Under the pieces are notes generated by a model. That model saw only the letters and a program-made list of their open reading frames with translations. It made no database searches and was not told where the DNA came from. The position numbers were made by a program, and so were the translations under genes. Positions 44,234 through 57,962 of a stretch of 64,000 bases of DNA are shown piece by piece. The stretch is from Diphasiastrum complanatum (Eukaryota > Streptophyta > Lycopodiopsida > Lycopodiales > Lycopodiaceae). The first letter of the stretch is position 1, and every line of letters starts with the position of its first letter. The stretch lies in contig CM055109.1 of the NCBI GenBank assembly GCA_029204225.1, positions 45,522,843 to 45,586,842 of the forward strand, in the 5' to 3' direction.

Positions 44234-44604
44234 TGCAGATGAAATGAGGGATGGATTGCTGGAAAAAAAACAGCAGGGTTCACTGTTGGAGAGACGCTGA
44301 AAATGGGCGAATGCAGGGCAAAGGAAATCAGATGCAAGGCAGGGCGTTGCGTGGGCGATGGGCGACGCAAGGAATCAAAGGCAGGCAAGAAAAACTAGCA
44401 GCGATGGCAGGGCGGAGAGGGCTCAAAAAAATTTCAGAGGAAATGCGAGGGGGGCGGGTAGGTTTAGGTAAAAAAAAATTAAAAAAAATATTAAATAATA
44501 AATATATTATTATATTGTGGTACCGCGGTACCATCATGGTACCGCGGTACCAGTATGGTCCCGCGGTACCGGGATCCGCGGTACCCAGTACCGCGGGACC
44601 TATG
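43676..44604 (-). mobile_element. hAT-A copy 3b deletion derivative
   Basis: Left end plus the first part of exon 1 in minus orientation, fused to the fold-back right ends of copy 3. The leader (44235-44460) is rearranged relative to copy 2. Confidence 0.78.
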
Positions 44605-44819
44605 ATATACACATATATATATATATATATATGTACCATAGATCCAGTGGTAACAAGTTCCGCGGATCCCGGTACCGCGGATCCATACTGATCCGCGGTA
44701 CCACAATATTTAATATTTTTAAATATTTAATATATTAATATTTTATTTTTACCCTAATCCCCCCCCTTGCTTCATCTCTCTCCCTGCCCATCGCGCTGCT
44801 GTCCGCGCCCTGATCATCA

Positions 44820-47800
44820 TTCCAACCTTGCCGATCTGTGGGGTGAGGTGGACATTGTCAGGCGGGTTCCCGACAAGTCCAACAAGTCCGGTGCAAAGAT
44901 CGTGCGCTGTCGATATTGCCTGGTTGAGTTCAGTGCCACCCTCACTCGCCTTAAAGGCCACCTGCTCGGCGCACGTGCCAAAAATGGTGGCACACTGAAT
45001 GCTGACCCCTGTGCCAGCATGTCCGTTCCCGTCAGGTAGCGACTTTTGGACACCTACGGGCCACGTCTTGTGGCGGGGGAGAACACCATTTCGGAGGGTG
45101 TTCTCCGGTTTTGCACCGCGCCTTACGTGGTTGACCTCGAGTTGCTGCCTGCTTGGCTGGCACGCACGAGGAGAGGGAGTGCATCCTCATCCAGTCCCTT
45201 TGTCTCTCACCCCCCTCAGATAGTTCCGCTAGACGCACCCCCATCTGCACCCATTCCGGTGGATCCCGTCCCATCTCGTCCACCAGTTGCCACTGCGGTT
45301 CCACCACCACCTACTGTTGCTCGCACTCCCCCAGTTTACGACTTTCTCATGGACTCTCCACAGCCCGAGCAGGAGAAGGCCCAGGATGCCAGTGACGAGG
45401 CCTTCCAGGATGTTGAGGAGATCCCTTCCTCCCTCCCTTCCCATCCGGATGACCTCCCTACCCAGCAGTTTTCGTATCCCATGTCAGATGTTCCCCCTCC
45501 ACCAGTGCACCCCACTTATGCTGCTGCACCCATCCCTGCCAGTGCATCACACTCCCCCCATTCCACGTCTACAGTCGATGCATCTACTAGTGCCCATCCT
45601 GTTGCGTCATCATCCATTCCCGTCACGTTTGGAGCACCATGCTGGAGGTCCGCTACCCGTGGCCCAGTTGGGAGAGTTCTTAGGCTGCAGAGCATTCGCG
45701 GCGCGCATGGACAGAGTGGCCACACAGGCCGTGGCCAGTCTGATTTATGAGTTGAACCTTCCATTTGCCATCACCGACTCTGAGCCCTTCAGAAGGGCCT
45801 TCCGCCTTGCACAGTCTGTCAGCCCTAGCTGGAGAGTCCCTAGTTCAGAGGTTGTCTGCACACACATGCTGAGGGATAGGGTCGAGTCCTTGTCTAGAGA
45901 GATGGAGCCTCTGCGTCGCCACTGGGCCACTTACGGTTGCAGCATCATGTCGGATGGCTGGACTAATGTCAGGAGGAGGCCGATCCTCAACATATTGGTC
46001 TCCAGCTGCATGGGCACACATTTTTTGAGGGCCGTGGATTGTAGCAAGGGGGGGAGAGTCATATCTGCAGAGTTCATGTTTGATGTCATCAAGTCTTCCA
46101 TGCTGTCCATAGGCGCACAACATGTCGTCACGGTGGTGATGGACAATGCCACGAACTGCATTCAGATGGGTGTACTGCTAGAGGCCGAGTTCCCTCACAT
46201 TGTTCATACCCCCTATGCAGCGCACGACATAGACCTTCTGATGGAGGACATAGGTGCACTTCCCTTGGTTAGAGCCATCGTCCGTGAGGCCCTCTTCCAA
46301 AAAAGTCACCAGGAAGAGGCGTGTTCTTGCCATGTTCCGGGTGATCAGCCATCTGGACCTCCGTAAGCCAACCCCCACATGCTTTGCATTCGACTTGGTG
46401 GTCATCGACCATTTGATCAGGTGTAGGGCGCAGCTTCTACAGATGGTTGCGAGTGATCTCTGGCGTGCCAGTACGTTTCAGCACACTGAGGATGGGGAGC
46501 ACTTTTCTTCAGCGGTGAGGGGAGACCAGTTCTGGAGGGATGCATAGACATTGTCAGGACTACTTCGACCACTCTACATTGTACTCCGCATGGCTGACAG
46601 CGAGGGGTCAACACTTGGACTGGTATATGAGCTCATGGACCGGATTAGACCGTTCCTGCAGCTGCCCATCTTGCAGCCAGAGAGGTAAGCAGTATAGTAA
46701 TGTAATTGGCCTTTATCTTTTTAGTAATTGCTAATTTGTTTTTCTGTCAATGTTAAGTTTTTTTGTAATGCCCTAAACCACATGCCTCTCACCTGCAGGA
46801 TGACCGAGTTGAAGTTCATCTGGGAGACGCGATGGAACTACTTCCACAGGAGTATCCACAACGTTGCACACATGCTGCATCCCCTCTTCCTCTCTCCGAC
46901 ACAGATCGCAGACAAGGAGCTCGAGGCCGATTGGCTTCAGTACATTCACAGGGTGGGTCCACACATAGGTTTGGATCCTATCAGGCTCATGGAGGAGCTC
47001 GTTGCATTTCGTTTCGGCATGGGCACGTTCGGCCACCCGGCTGCTCAGGATCCAGAGAGGAGGCAGCTTCCCATTACCTGGTGGACCACCTATCCATCCA
47101 TACGGCGTCTTGCACTGCGTGTCCTTTCCAGTCATGCATTTCATTTCATACTCCATTGCTGTGTTTTGTTGACATTCCACCCGTGCACATGTGCTGAAGC
47201 ATTTCATTGCACGTACCAAAGGACTATGCTGCCTCCGTGTGTGAGCGTAATTGGAGCACATGGGCACTCATTCACACGAGGAGAAGAAACCGGTTGTCAG
47301 TGAGTCAGTAGGAGCGGTTGGTGTTCTATAGCACCAACGCACGTCTCGCCAGGAGACTTCCGACCATTACGAGCGCATTGCAGGTGATAAGCTATTCTTC
47401 CATAGCATGTTGGTTGAGTCCTGGTACGTTGGTTTCATTTCTGGATAAAGTTGTCTCTCTGACATGCAAATTTTAAACCTTGCAGACGAAGATATCCTAT
47501 TTGGAGCGCCAAGTTGACTTGCCTACAGACAGCACCCATCCCATGCCTGCAGATGACCTGGGCACACAGTTGATGGCAGAGAGAGGGAGGGAGCTTGCCG
47601 AGATGAGAGAGAGAGAGCATGGGCTTGAGCACAGAGAGCCTCCATTGTACGAGGCAGATGAGCCAATGTCAGAGGATGATCAGGATGAGGATGAGCCCAT
47701 TCGGATTGTGTTCGCCAGATCAGAGCGGGATGAGGTATATGATACAGGTGTTGGGCACACGCCTAGAGCAGGGGTCACAGGTGCATCACGTGGTAGAGGT

Positions 47801-49108
47801 GGGACCCCTGCCACAGATTATACCGGGAGACGAGCAGGGCACACATGGGGGGCCAGTGGCATACCTTTTTATGTTGATATGATGGAGGAGGCTCATGATA
47901 GGGGGCAGAGTGATTTGGGTTTACCTTCCGCAGCTGCTTGGATGCGTGCATCACAGAGCCATAGGCATTTCTATGACAGCACACTAGAGGAGTCACCATA
48001 TGACTTTGATTGTACTGATTGGGAGGCCATGCAGGGTCCTCATGGTGCACAGGATGAGGCACGGGATGAGGCACAGGATGATCTAGAGGATGGTGCACAT
48101 GATGAGTCCCAGAGCCCAGAGCATTTGTATTCGGATGCCCAGCTGGACGACTTGATTGCAGAGTTGGATTCAGAGGCCCAGCAGATGCCGAGCGTCAGGG
48201 GGCCCCCATCCTCTCTAGCCAGCATGCCCTACACAGAGTCTCAGCCAGAGCAGCTACACGAGGTGCCTATAGTTCCTCTAGTTCCTCAGAGGGTGTACGT
48301 GCGCCGCACAACACCTCCAGTGCCACCGATGCCGTTGAGGCCAGCAGCCCCTCCATCGCCATCCACTTCTGCAGCACCAGGTCTCCATGGCAGGCCACCA
48401 TCTGTGCCCAGGTTTTCTCTTGCAGTGCCCACATCCATAGTGGCTCCTCCAGTGGCTCCAGTGCCCAGGTTTTCTCTTGCAGTGCCCACATCCACAGTGG
48501 CTCCTCCAGTGGCAGCACCCAGGATGTACCAGTACCGGCCACAACAGCGCTCCTTTCAGTACATATTGCCGCTATACTTGCCTTCTGTAGGGACGGCCCC
48601 TCTGCCGCCAGTTCCTCCGCCAGCAGTAGCCCCACGGGCACACACTCCACGGACCTATCCTCCACTATCAGCTGCACAGGGGCACCCATCTTTGGCTTCT
48701 CTATCCCAGCCGGCCTCAGCTTGGGCCCAGCCTAGCCAGCCAGGTGATTTGCATGGGGGTGACGAGGCATTGATAGCTCCCCTCGTCCGCAAGAGACCAG
48801 GAAGGCCCAAGGGTGCACCAAACAAGAATGGCAGAGCACAGAAACAACCAGGGAAGAGAGGACGACCTCACAGGGCCCCGGGTGCAGGTAGAGGTGCAGT
48901 ATCACAGCCAGTTGGAGCAGGTCTAGTCGGTTTGGCTTGCTTGGCGGCTGATGCCGAGGCAGATTGGGAGGATGAGGATGACGAGTCCTCCTCCTCGGAT
49001 ACACAGCTCATGCCAGTTCCAGACAGGCATAGATATCAGTTGCGAGAGTCAGCTCGGGGCCCTGAGTTGTCTCCGGAGCATTCGTCTGAGTTAGAGGAAG
49101 AGCATTGA
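44820..49108 (+). pseudogene. hAT-A copy 4 transposase, broken in exon 1
   Basis: The start codon region is altered (ATCATCATTCC in place of ATG GTG). Exon 1 (to 46684) has TAG at 45037, frameshifts near 45700 and 46295, and TAG at 46546 in the WRDAQ motif. Exon 2 (46799 to about 47132) has lost its GT donor (now TC). Exon 3 is about 47222-47383. Exon 4 (47486-49108) remains fully open: 540 residues with acidic region, proline-rich repeats and AT-hook-like KRPGRPKG and KRGRPHRAPG. Dead exon 1 with intact exon 4 is worth noting. Confidence 0.85.
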
Positions 49109-49605
49109 TTGTAGGTCTGTTATTTTATTTTTAGCAGTTTGATATCATGTTCCATGTTTGGCGGCCAGATGGTCAAACATTGTATTCAGACCATTTTCCA
49201 TATTATATTCAGTGTTGGGCGTACTTTATTCGCTGCACATTTTGTATTTGTCGATTTGTAATTGTGATGCTCTGTTTTCAATTTTATTTCGAATGGTATG
49301 TGTGTATTTTCAGTTAGTTTCAACTGCAGAGATTGATAGCAGATGCACAACACAGAAATACAACCCCCTTTATAGCATTTCATAAACACACATATTACAC
49401 TGCATTACACTAGGCATGCGTTGCACAAAAAACACATTGAACATTAATTCAACAGTGGTATCAAAATAACAATACGTATCCTGCCACATACGGCTGGGGC
49501 TGTTCTTTACACTGTGTTAAGCACTAAAGGTTGCCTCATCTATGCCGAAAACTACATAACAACAGCCAGCCACATACGGCTGGATCCTATCCATTCTAAA
49601 CATTC

Positions 49606-49971
49606 CTACGGATCCTCCACAGACTCCTCGCCCTCGTCAGGTGCATTGTTCTGTCGTTCTCGCTCTGCCTCCCGGTTAGCCCGAGCTGCCTCCTGGTTAG
49701 CCCAACGGCGGGCAGCTCTTTCCCTGACCATGATGAGCTGGCTTTGTGTGAAGTTCATTCCAATCTGCTCATCCAAATCCAGCTCGACAGCGGGGGCGGG
49801 GGGCACAGCGCGGGCTGGGTGCTCGGGCTCCGGATTTCTCTGCCGAGTCTGTCGCAGCATCTCTGCAATGTCTGCCACTTGCTTCCGATGCCTTTCGTTG
49901 TGCCTTCGGACATCTTCCTCGGGCTTCCTCCTGGCTTCGCCCTCAGGCCTTGGTGGTATGCGCTCTGCCAT
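49606..49971 (-). CDS. hAT-A ORF2 (copy 4), 121 residues, open
   Basis: Same length as in copy 2 (366 nt) with no indel, starting MAERIPPRPEGEARRKPEED and ending DEGEESVEDP. The central DLDEQIGMNF and RERAARR helix are unchanged except RR to QS and R to W. 14 codons differ by replacement and 23 silently, by hand count over the whole frame. The transposase of the same copy is dead. Confidence 0.72.
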   Translation of the reverse strand: MAERIPPRPEGEARRKPEEDVRRHNERHRKQVADIAEMLRQTRQRNPEPEHPARAVPPAPAVELDLDEQIGMNFTQSQLIMVRERAARRWANQEAARANREAERERQNNAPDEGEESVEDP

Positions 49972-50109
49972 CTCACGACACCCTGTTTCTCGAACTGGCT
50001 CTCACAGCCTCTCACAATGCCTCTCACAATGCCTCTCACAGCCTCTCTCTCACAGCCTCTCACTGGCTCTCACAGCCTCGTGAGTGCCTATCACAGCCTG
50101 TTCCCCCAT

Positions 50110-50384
50110 GTGCAGTTGTTGACGATCCCTCCATGTGCCCTTGTACCTGTCCCCATTTGTTGCTCCCCCACGCGCTGCACTCCCATTGGCCCCATGGCCT
50201 GCTCCCCCAAAATGCCCATGTGCTACTGTACCTGCCCCATGTATTGCTCCCCCACATGCTGCACTCCGATTGGGTCCGTGGTTTGCTCCCCCACACTGCC
50301 CATGTGACGGTGTACCTGTCCGGATTTGCTGCTCCGCCACATGTTGCACTCCCATTGACCCCAAGGTCTGCTCCCCCACAGTGC
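50110..50384. repeat. 84-bp-type minisatellite, right side of copy 4
   Basis: Units with CCCATGTG(C/A)... and ATTG(C/T)TGCTCCCCCAC recur about three times (near 50130, 50214 and 50299). The sequence is closer to the copy 1 minisatellite (reverse complement) than to copy 2. Confidence 0.75.
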
Positions 50385-50796
50385 CCCCTGCTGCCCCTTG
50401 TGGCAGCATGTCCATCCCCGTCAGGCAGCGACTACTGGACACCTACGGGCCATGTCTTGTGGCGGGGGAGAACAACATTTCGGAGGGTATTCTCCAGTTT
50501 TGCACCGGTCTTTACGTGACTGACCCCGAGTTGCTGCCTGCTTGGCTGGCACGCACGAGGAGAGGGAGTGCATCCTCGTCTAGTCCCCCACAGTGCCCCC
50601 TGCTGCCCCTTGTGGCAGCATGTCCATCCCCGTCAGGCAGCGACTACTGGACACCTACGGGCCATGTCTTGTGGTGGGGGAGAACAGCATTTCGGAGGGT
50701 GTTCTCCAGTTTTGCACCGGTCTTTACGTGGCTGACCCCGAGTTGCTGCCTGCTTGGCTGGCACGCACGAGGAGAGGGAGTGCATCCTCGTCTAGT
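50373..50796. repeat. 212-bp tandem duplication
   Basis: 50373-50584 is repeated as 50585-50796 with few changes. The unit joins the end of the minisatellite (CCCCCACAGTGCC) to an internal piece of exon 1 (GSMSIPVRQRLLDTYGP...). Confidence 0.88.
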
Positions 50797-51750
50797 CCCA
50801 TTGCCCCTCATCTCCATCAGACAATTCCGCCACACGCACCCCCATCTGCACCCATTCCCCTTGCGTCTCCCCTCCCGTCCGCCGGTTGCACTGCGGTTCC
50901 ACCACCACGTCCTGTTGCTCGCTTGCCCCCAGTTTACAATTTTTTCATGGACTCTCCGCCACCCGAGCAGGGCCAGGATGCTAGTGATGAGGCCTTCGAG
51001 GATGTTGAGGAGATCCGTTCCTCCCTCCCTTCCCATCCGGATGACGTCCCTAGCCAACAGTTTTCGTATCCCATGCCAGATATTGCCCCTCCAGTGCACC
51101 CCACTTATGCTGCTGCACCCATCCCTGCCAGTGCATCGCTGGAGGTCCACTACCTGTCGCCCAACAGGGAGAGCCCTTGTGCAGCAGACCATTTGTGGCG
51201 CACGTCAGCCGCACATGGATAGAGAGGCCACACAGGCCAGTTTGGATTATGAGCTGAACCTTCCATTTGCCATCACTGACTTTGAGCCCTTCAGAAGGGC
51301 ATTCCGCCTTGCACAGTCTGTCAGCCCTAGCTGGAGAGTCCCTAGTTCAGAGATTGTCCACACACACATGCTGAGAGATAGGGTCGAGTCCTTGTCTAGA
51401 GAGATGGAGCCTCTACGCCGCCACTGGGCCACATACGGTTGCAGCATCATGTCCGATGGCTGGACTGGTGTCAGGAGGAGGCCGATCCTCAACATCTTGG
51501 TCTCCAGTTGCACGGGCACACTGTTTTTGAGGGCCGTGGATTGCAGCAGGGGGGAAGAGTCATATCTGCAGAGTTCATGTTTGATGTCATTAGGTCCTCC
51601 ATCCTGTCCATAGGCCCCCAGCATGTCGTTACGGTGGTGACGGACAATGCCACCAACTGCGTTCAGATGGGTGTCCTGCTAGAGGCCGAGTTCCCTCACA
51701 TTGTTCATACCCCCTGTGCAGCGCACGACATAGACCTTTTGATGAGGGAC
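50385..51750 (+). pseudogene. hAT-A copy 5: internal exon 1 fragment
   Basis: It covers transposase exon 1 from the GSMSIPVRQ region to AAHDIDLLM, with a deletion between PIPASAS and the LEVHYL region, frame shifts and no termini of its own. It ends where a hAT-B-like end begins (51752). Confidence 0.82.
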
Positions 51751-51751
51751 C

Positions 51752-51769
51752 TTCAGACCCTCATGTCTG
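51752..51769. repeat. hAT-B-type terminal sequence capping copy 5
   Basis: TTCAGACCCTCATGTCTG, followed by a TA-rich run, matches the hAT-B ends at 17828-17842 and 32391-32408. It suggests that copy 5 lies inside or beside a hAT-B derivative. Confidence 0.6.
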
Positions 51770-51772
51770 ATA

Positions 51773-53380
<1,608 letters not shown>

Positions 53381-53424
<44 letters not shown>
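53381..53424. repeat. (GA)n microsatellite
   Basis: Uninterrupted GA run, the 3' tail of the next minus-strand fragment. Confidence 0.9.
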
Positions 53425-53427
<3 letters not shown>

Positions 53428-53760
53428 TATTAATGTCTTTTAAATGCCAAAATGACATATACGACGAAGTACATGTCAAGTGTGTATAATGAAAATTGAG
53501 GGAGCATAGAAACGTCTGCGAAATCACAAATGCATATAACTAGGCTAAAGGTACATAGACGTAAATAAATAGATGGAAAAATAGCGATGCTGCTGAAGAA
53601 AGATGTAACGTGAGCCGCCCTAGAAGGTATAGCCGGAGTGGGTCTCTGACGCTGACGCTGTCACTACTATTGGTGAGGATGACGAGGATGTGACCTCTCG
53701 ACATGTGGTCTCAAGGTGGGTCGTGTAGCTATAAGTACTTGGCATTGCTGGGGTGTGTGC
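53425..53760 (-). mobile_element. LINE 3'-end fragment
   Basis: The minus-strand 3' end, AAAAGACATTAATAAAGC then (TC)n, precedes a 3' UTR similar in kind to the other LINEs. It is truncated at its 5' side; the border is approximate. Confidence 0.6.
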
Positions 53761-54681
<921 letters not shown>

Positions 54682-55139
54682 AAGCTTTATTAACGTCTTT
54701 TCCATGCCATATGGCATATAAGACCGAACAATACATCAAAAGAAATGGAAACGAGACGGATCGATGCCGTCAATCAACAACAGTTTACAAATCCAACTAA
54801 GAGGAGATTAATGGCCAGGATTGTATGGTACGTAGACCATTTACAGGTTCAAGTGGACATCTCTTCAATTCTCTAACTCTGACTCTAACTCTGATCAATC
54901 TCAGATATCATTATGACAATTGTCTATTTAGTATCAACTAAAGGTTTAGCTTTAACAAAACGAATATTGCCGTCTCTATATATTAAGCGTCTCCCTGTAT
55001 CCTTTGCATTCTGCAGAGCGTTTTTCCTTTCCACAACTTGGACAAATGTGAGATCTTCATCCAGGAAGATCTTGGTATTATTTAGCTTATGTCTCTGACA
55101 TAGTACCTCACGCCTAGACTCCAACGAAGTGAAGCGTAG

Positions 55140-55143
<4 letters not shown>
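54682..55143 (-). mobile_element. ORF1-only LINE derivative H2, 5'-truncated
   Basis: It keeps the ORF1 C-terminus (FTSLESRREVLCQRHKLNN, then FLDEDLTFVQVVERKNALQN, stop at 54924) and a 3' UTR. The UTR shares with H1 the phrase CTGTAAATGGTCTACGTACC and the same 3' end. The truncated 5' side joins the (GA)n tail of H3 at 55144. Confidence 0.8.

Positions 55144-55201
<58 letters not shown>
55144..55201. repeat. (GA)n microsatellite
   Basis: GA run joining the H2 5' side and the H3 3' end. Confidence 0.9.
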
Positions 55202-55204
<3 letters not shown>

Positions 55205-56109
55205 CTTTATTAACGTCTTTTCCATGCCAAAAGGCGTATAAGACGAAACAGAGTACAACATAGGAAATGGAACTCGGACAGAACAATGTCGTCAACAGAA
55301 AACTAAACTAAAACGTAATTCGCGATGTAAAAAAGCTCATCTCTCACGCAGGAGAGGAAATAAATGACTGTAGCTCAAACATCTCTCACGTAGGAGAGGG
55401 AGAAGAATCTAAAGTTTTAAGTTCTGCAATTTTAACCAAGGCGTCCGTCCTGAAAGAGAGCCCGGAAATTGTTTACCTTAGCGTCTGCAATAATTTTCTT
55501 TCTCTCAGTCCATTGAATGGGCGTCAAGTCTTCATCCATAAAAATAGTAGATCCCTTCAGGTAACCTCTTTTACGTAGAACCTTTTGACGAAGCAAAGCA
55601 TCCTTGAAACGCAGCAACATTGTGGTGGATTGGAGCTTACCCACCCAAACAACAGATATGACATCCTCTTTGAGACCAAAGGTGGAATGAATGAAAGCAT
55701 TTGCCTCAGCCACGAGGTCCCTACCCGCAAAAGAAGCTCCCCTAACTCTGACATTGAGGGCCTTGAGACGTCTTTTTTGATGTTCTTGAATAGATTCAGA
55801 AATAACCTGCTTAGATCCCTTGAGCATGTCGGCCCAAGAACTCTTCGATTGCTGAAATTGTTGCTCCAAGGAGGGAACCCGCTCTTGAAGCTGCTTTGCC
55901 ATGTCTTCTGAATCTGCATTGCCGCCTTCTTCTTCTTCCTCTTCGTCTGATTCCAATTCATTCTTGAGGTAAGTAACATCAACCTCAAAAATGCCAACTT
56001 TGCCCTGGAGGGCCAAAACCGTATTCTGCAGAGTGGAGATTTGGAATGCTTGTTGTTTGATTAACGCAAGCAAGGATACATCCTCAATAAAATGATTCCA
56101 GTAATAATC

Positions 56110-56114
<5 letters not shown>
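55202..56114 (-). mobile_element. ORF1-only LINE derivative H3, 5'-truncated
   Basis: Reading leftward it has ORF1 from the truncation point (56114) to a stop at 55432, then 230 bp of 3' UTR ending GAAAAGACGTTAATAAAGCC and (TC)n. No ORF2 is present. It begins directly at another (GA)n run. Confidence 0.8.
55432..56114 (-). CDS. H3 LINE ORF1, N-terminally truncated, open
   Basis: About 227 codons stay open from the junction to the stop. A coiled coil (KQQAFQISTLQNTVLALQGK) is followed by an acidic stretch (ESDEEEEEEGG) and SWADMLKG. The conserved domain reads LKALNVRVRGASFAGRDLVA, and FMDEDLTPIQWTERKK follows. The sequence is well diverged from H1, so these are separate subfamilies with the same layout. 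Confidence 0.72.
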
Positions 56115-56200
<86 letters not shown>

Positions 56201-56215
56201 CACACACACACACAG
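56115..56215. repeat. (GA)n(CA)n microsatellite
   Basis: GA 56115-56198, then CA to about 56213; tail of the LINE fragment to the right. Confidence 0.9.
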
Positions 56216-56671
56216 AGAAAGAAAGAAAGCTTTATTAACGTCTTTTGGGCACACGTGGGTACATAAGACCAAAAAGTAAATATGTACAAGCAACAGCAGG
56301 AGCATCACCCATAGGAGGACATGGCCGTAAAATGCTATAAACTAGCTACAAATGAAAGTTGAACAAAGCAGAAGTGAAATAAGCCCAAAACCTGGTCCAG
56401 GTATAACAACAGAACTATAGAAAAAGTACCAATGCCCACAACCCGGGCTAGGTGGAGAATATGTACATATCAGCGAAAGTCAGTGTGAAGTGTCCGCTGA
56501 GTGGAGTGTACAGTGGGTCTTGATGGAGGCAAGTGGCAACTACATCTGGAGCTTCAAGTCTGCTGTATATATCGACGGAATAAATAGCCTCAGATATATG
56601 ATTGCGTATTACGAGGAAGATCCATGATAGAGATGCCCAGATGTCGTAAGAGATCAGACGCTTGCTGGTAC
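56216..56671 (-). mobile_element. 3'-end fragment of a LINE-1-type element
   Basis: 56225-56560 closely matches the LINE-1 3' UTR at 5661-5970 (for example GTGAAGTGTCCGCTGAGTGG). It then enters the ORF2 C-terminus (LRHLGISIMDLP) and is truncated near 56671. Confidence 0.82.
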
Positions 56672-56911
56672 ACCAAACATTTAAAAATGAATTCTATTCT
56701 AATTCTTAGCATCTTTAACAAAATCATACATGTAGGAGAGCACTATACCACCAAATTTTGAAAAGCATGCTTCACGCTTGAATTAGTGAATCCAAATCCA
56801 ACTTCCCTTGAGAAATCAGCACTCCAACCCGGGATGTGAATTCAAGTGCTTTCTAATTCCGATTCGATGTAGAACTTGTCTCCATCCTATCCAAGACCGC
56901 ATCTTAACCGA

Positions 56912-56923
56912 GCTCTGATACCA
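56912..56923 (-). other. Primer-binding site (initiator Met tRNA type)
   Basis: The minus strand reads TGGTATCAGAGC, the classic plant LTR-retrotransposon primer site, one base from the LTR end. Confidence 0.75.
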
Positions 56924-56924
56924 A

Positions 56925-57470
56925 TGTAAAGACCACTAGGGAAAACCCCTAAGATGAGGTAGGAGAACACCACAGGAGACATGTAGGAGCAAAACCACCC
57001 ATCCAAATCTAGATCAATCTTGGATCTAGCCCCCGAGCCATGCCATGTGAATGCATGAGGAGAAGAGAGCATCTGGTATCCTGAACCAAAAGTTGTCGAC
57101 AGGAGAATCTCTACCCCAATATATAGAGAGTAGAATCTTGTGCGTGAACTCATGCAATCCCCATGCAACCCAACTATGAGTAGATCATAGCTCTCATGTG
57201 GTCCACATGCATACAAGACTCACATGTACATGCACTACTCCATATGTCTCATTGAAGAGTGTCTGGGTCCTCTCAAGGTCATTAGTCACAAACTGGCCTT
57301 GACATGGAATTAAATCTCGGCGTGACCAAGAATCTAGAACACCGAAGGGCCAGTTTACATTAGGACTATTCCATGTCCTTAGCTGAATATGGCCGTAACA
57401 AGCATGAATTCAATAACCTAGAAAAGAAAACGACAATACAGCGGTACTGAAGTAGCTTTGGTACTTAACA
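56925..57470 (-). repeat. 5' LTR of a minus-strand LTR retrotransposon
   Basis: Bounded on the plus strand by TGTAAAGACC and GGTACTTAACA, near-inverse ends, with the primer site directly inside. The body of the element beyond about 56672 is missing. Confidence 0.6.
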
Positions 57471-57896
57471 TATTTTCAAGCCCACATTGAGGGCAATGTT
57501 TTATATGAGGGGAGTGTTATGAACATACATTATAGTCCTTCCTTCTCTATTTTTGACAGTATTTTTGGACATGCAGTTATATTACATGTGACAGGCCTAG
57601 AAACACCATTTACATGGTTTTCTAATTTTGGCCCTAATTTTTGAATTTCACCTTCCCTCCAATTCAATATGAAGGGAGGTAGGTTTTGTTCACTATAAAT
57701 AGGCACTAACCTTTGTCATTTAGTAGCTTTGATTATTTTAAGTCTAGGGCTTCTTGTAGGGGAGTTGTATTTTGGAGACCTGCCTGAGCTATCGGCAACC
57801 ATTGATGTTCATTCAGTTTCTTAGTTGGAGAATGCTTTGTGTATGCCTTTTGCTGTCTTTTATGGATCATTGATACCAAAATCTGTGAATCTGTTC
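57471..57896 (+). repeat. Polypurine tract and 3' LTR of another retrotransposon
   Basis: GAGGGGAG (about 57507-57514) precedes TGTTATGAACATAC, a typical polypurine tract and LTR start. The end may be GTTCA near 57896. It is in opposite orientation to, and directly beside, the 56925-57470 LTR. Confidence 0.45.
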
Positions 57897-57897
57897 A

Positions 57898-57958
<61 letters not shown>
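57897..57958. repeat. (GT)n(GA)n microsatellite
   Basis: GT run followed by about 20 GA units. Confidence 0.9.

Positions 57959-57962
<4 letters not shown>

Larger units (their letters stand above)
44637..50384 (+). mobile_element. hAT-A copy 4: diverged copy with dead transposase and open ORF2
   Basis: The left end CATAGATCCAGTGG lies at 44637 after a TA run. In order come the transposase pseudogene (44820-49108), spacer (49109-49605), ORF2 (49971-49606) and minisatellite (about 50110-50380). The right terminal repeats are missing, because copy 5 sequence starts at about 50385. Confidence 0.85.
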
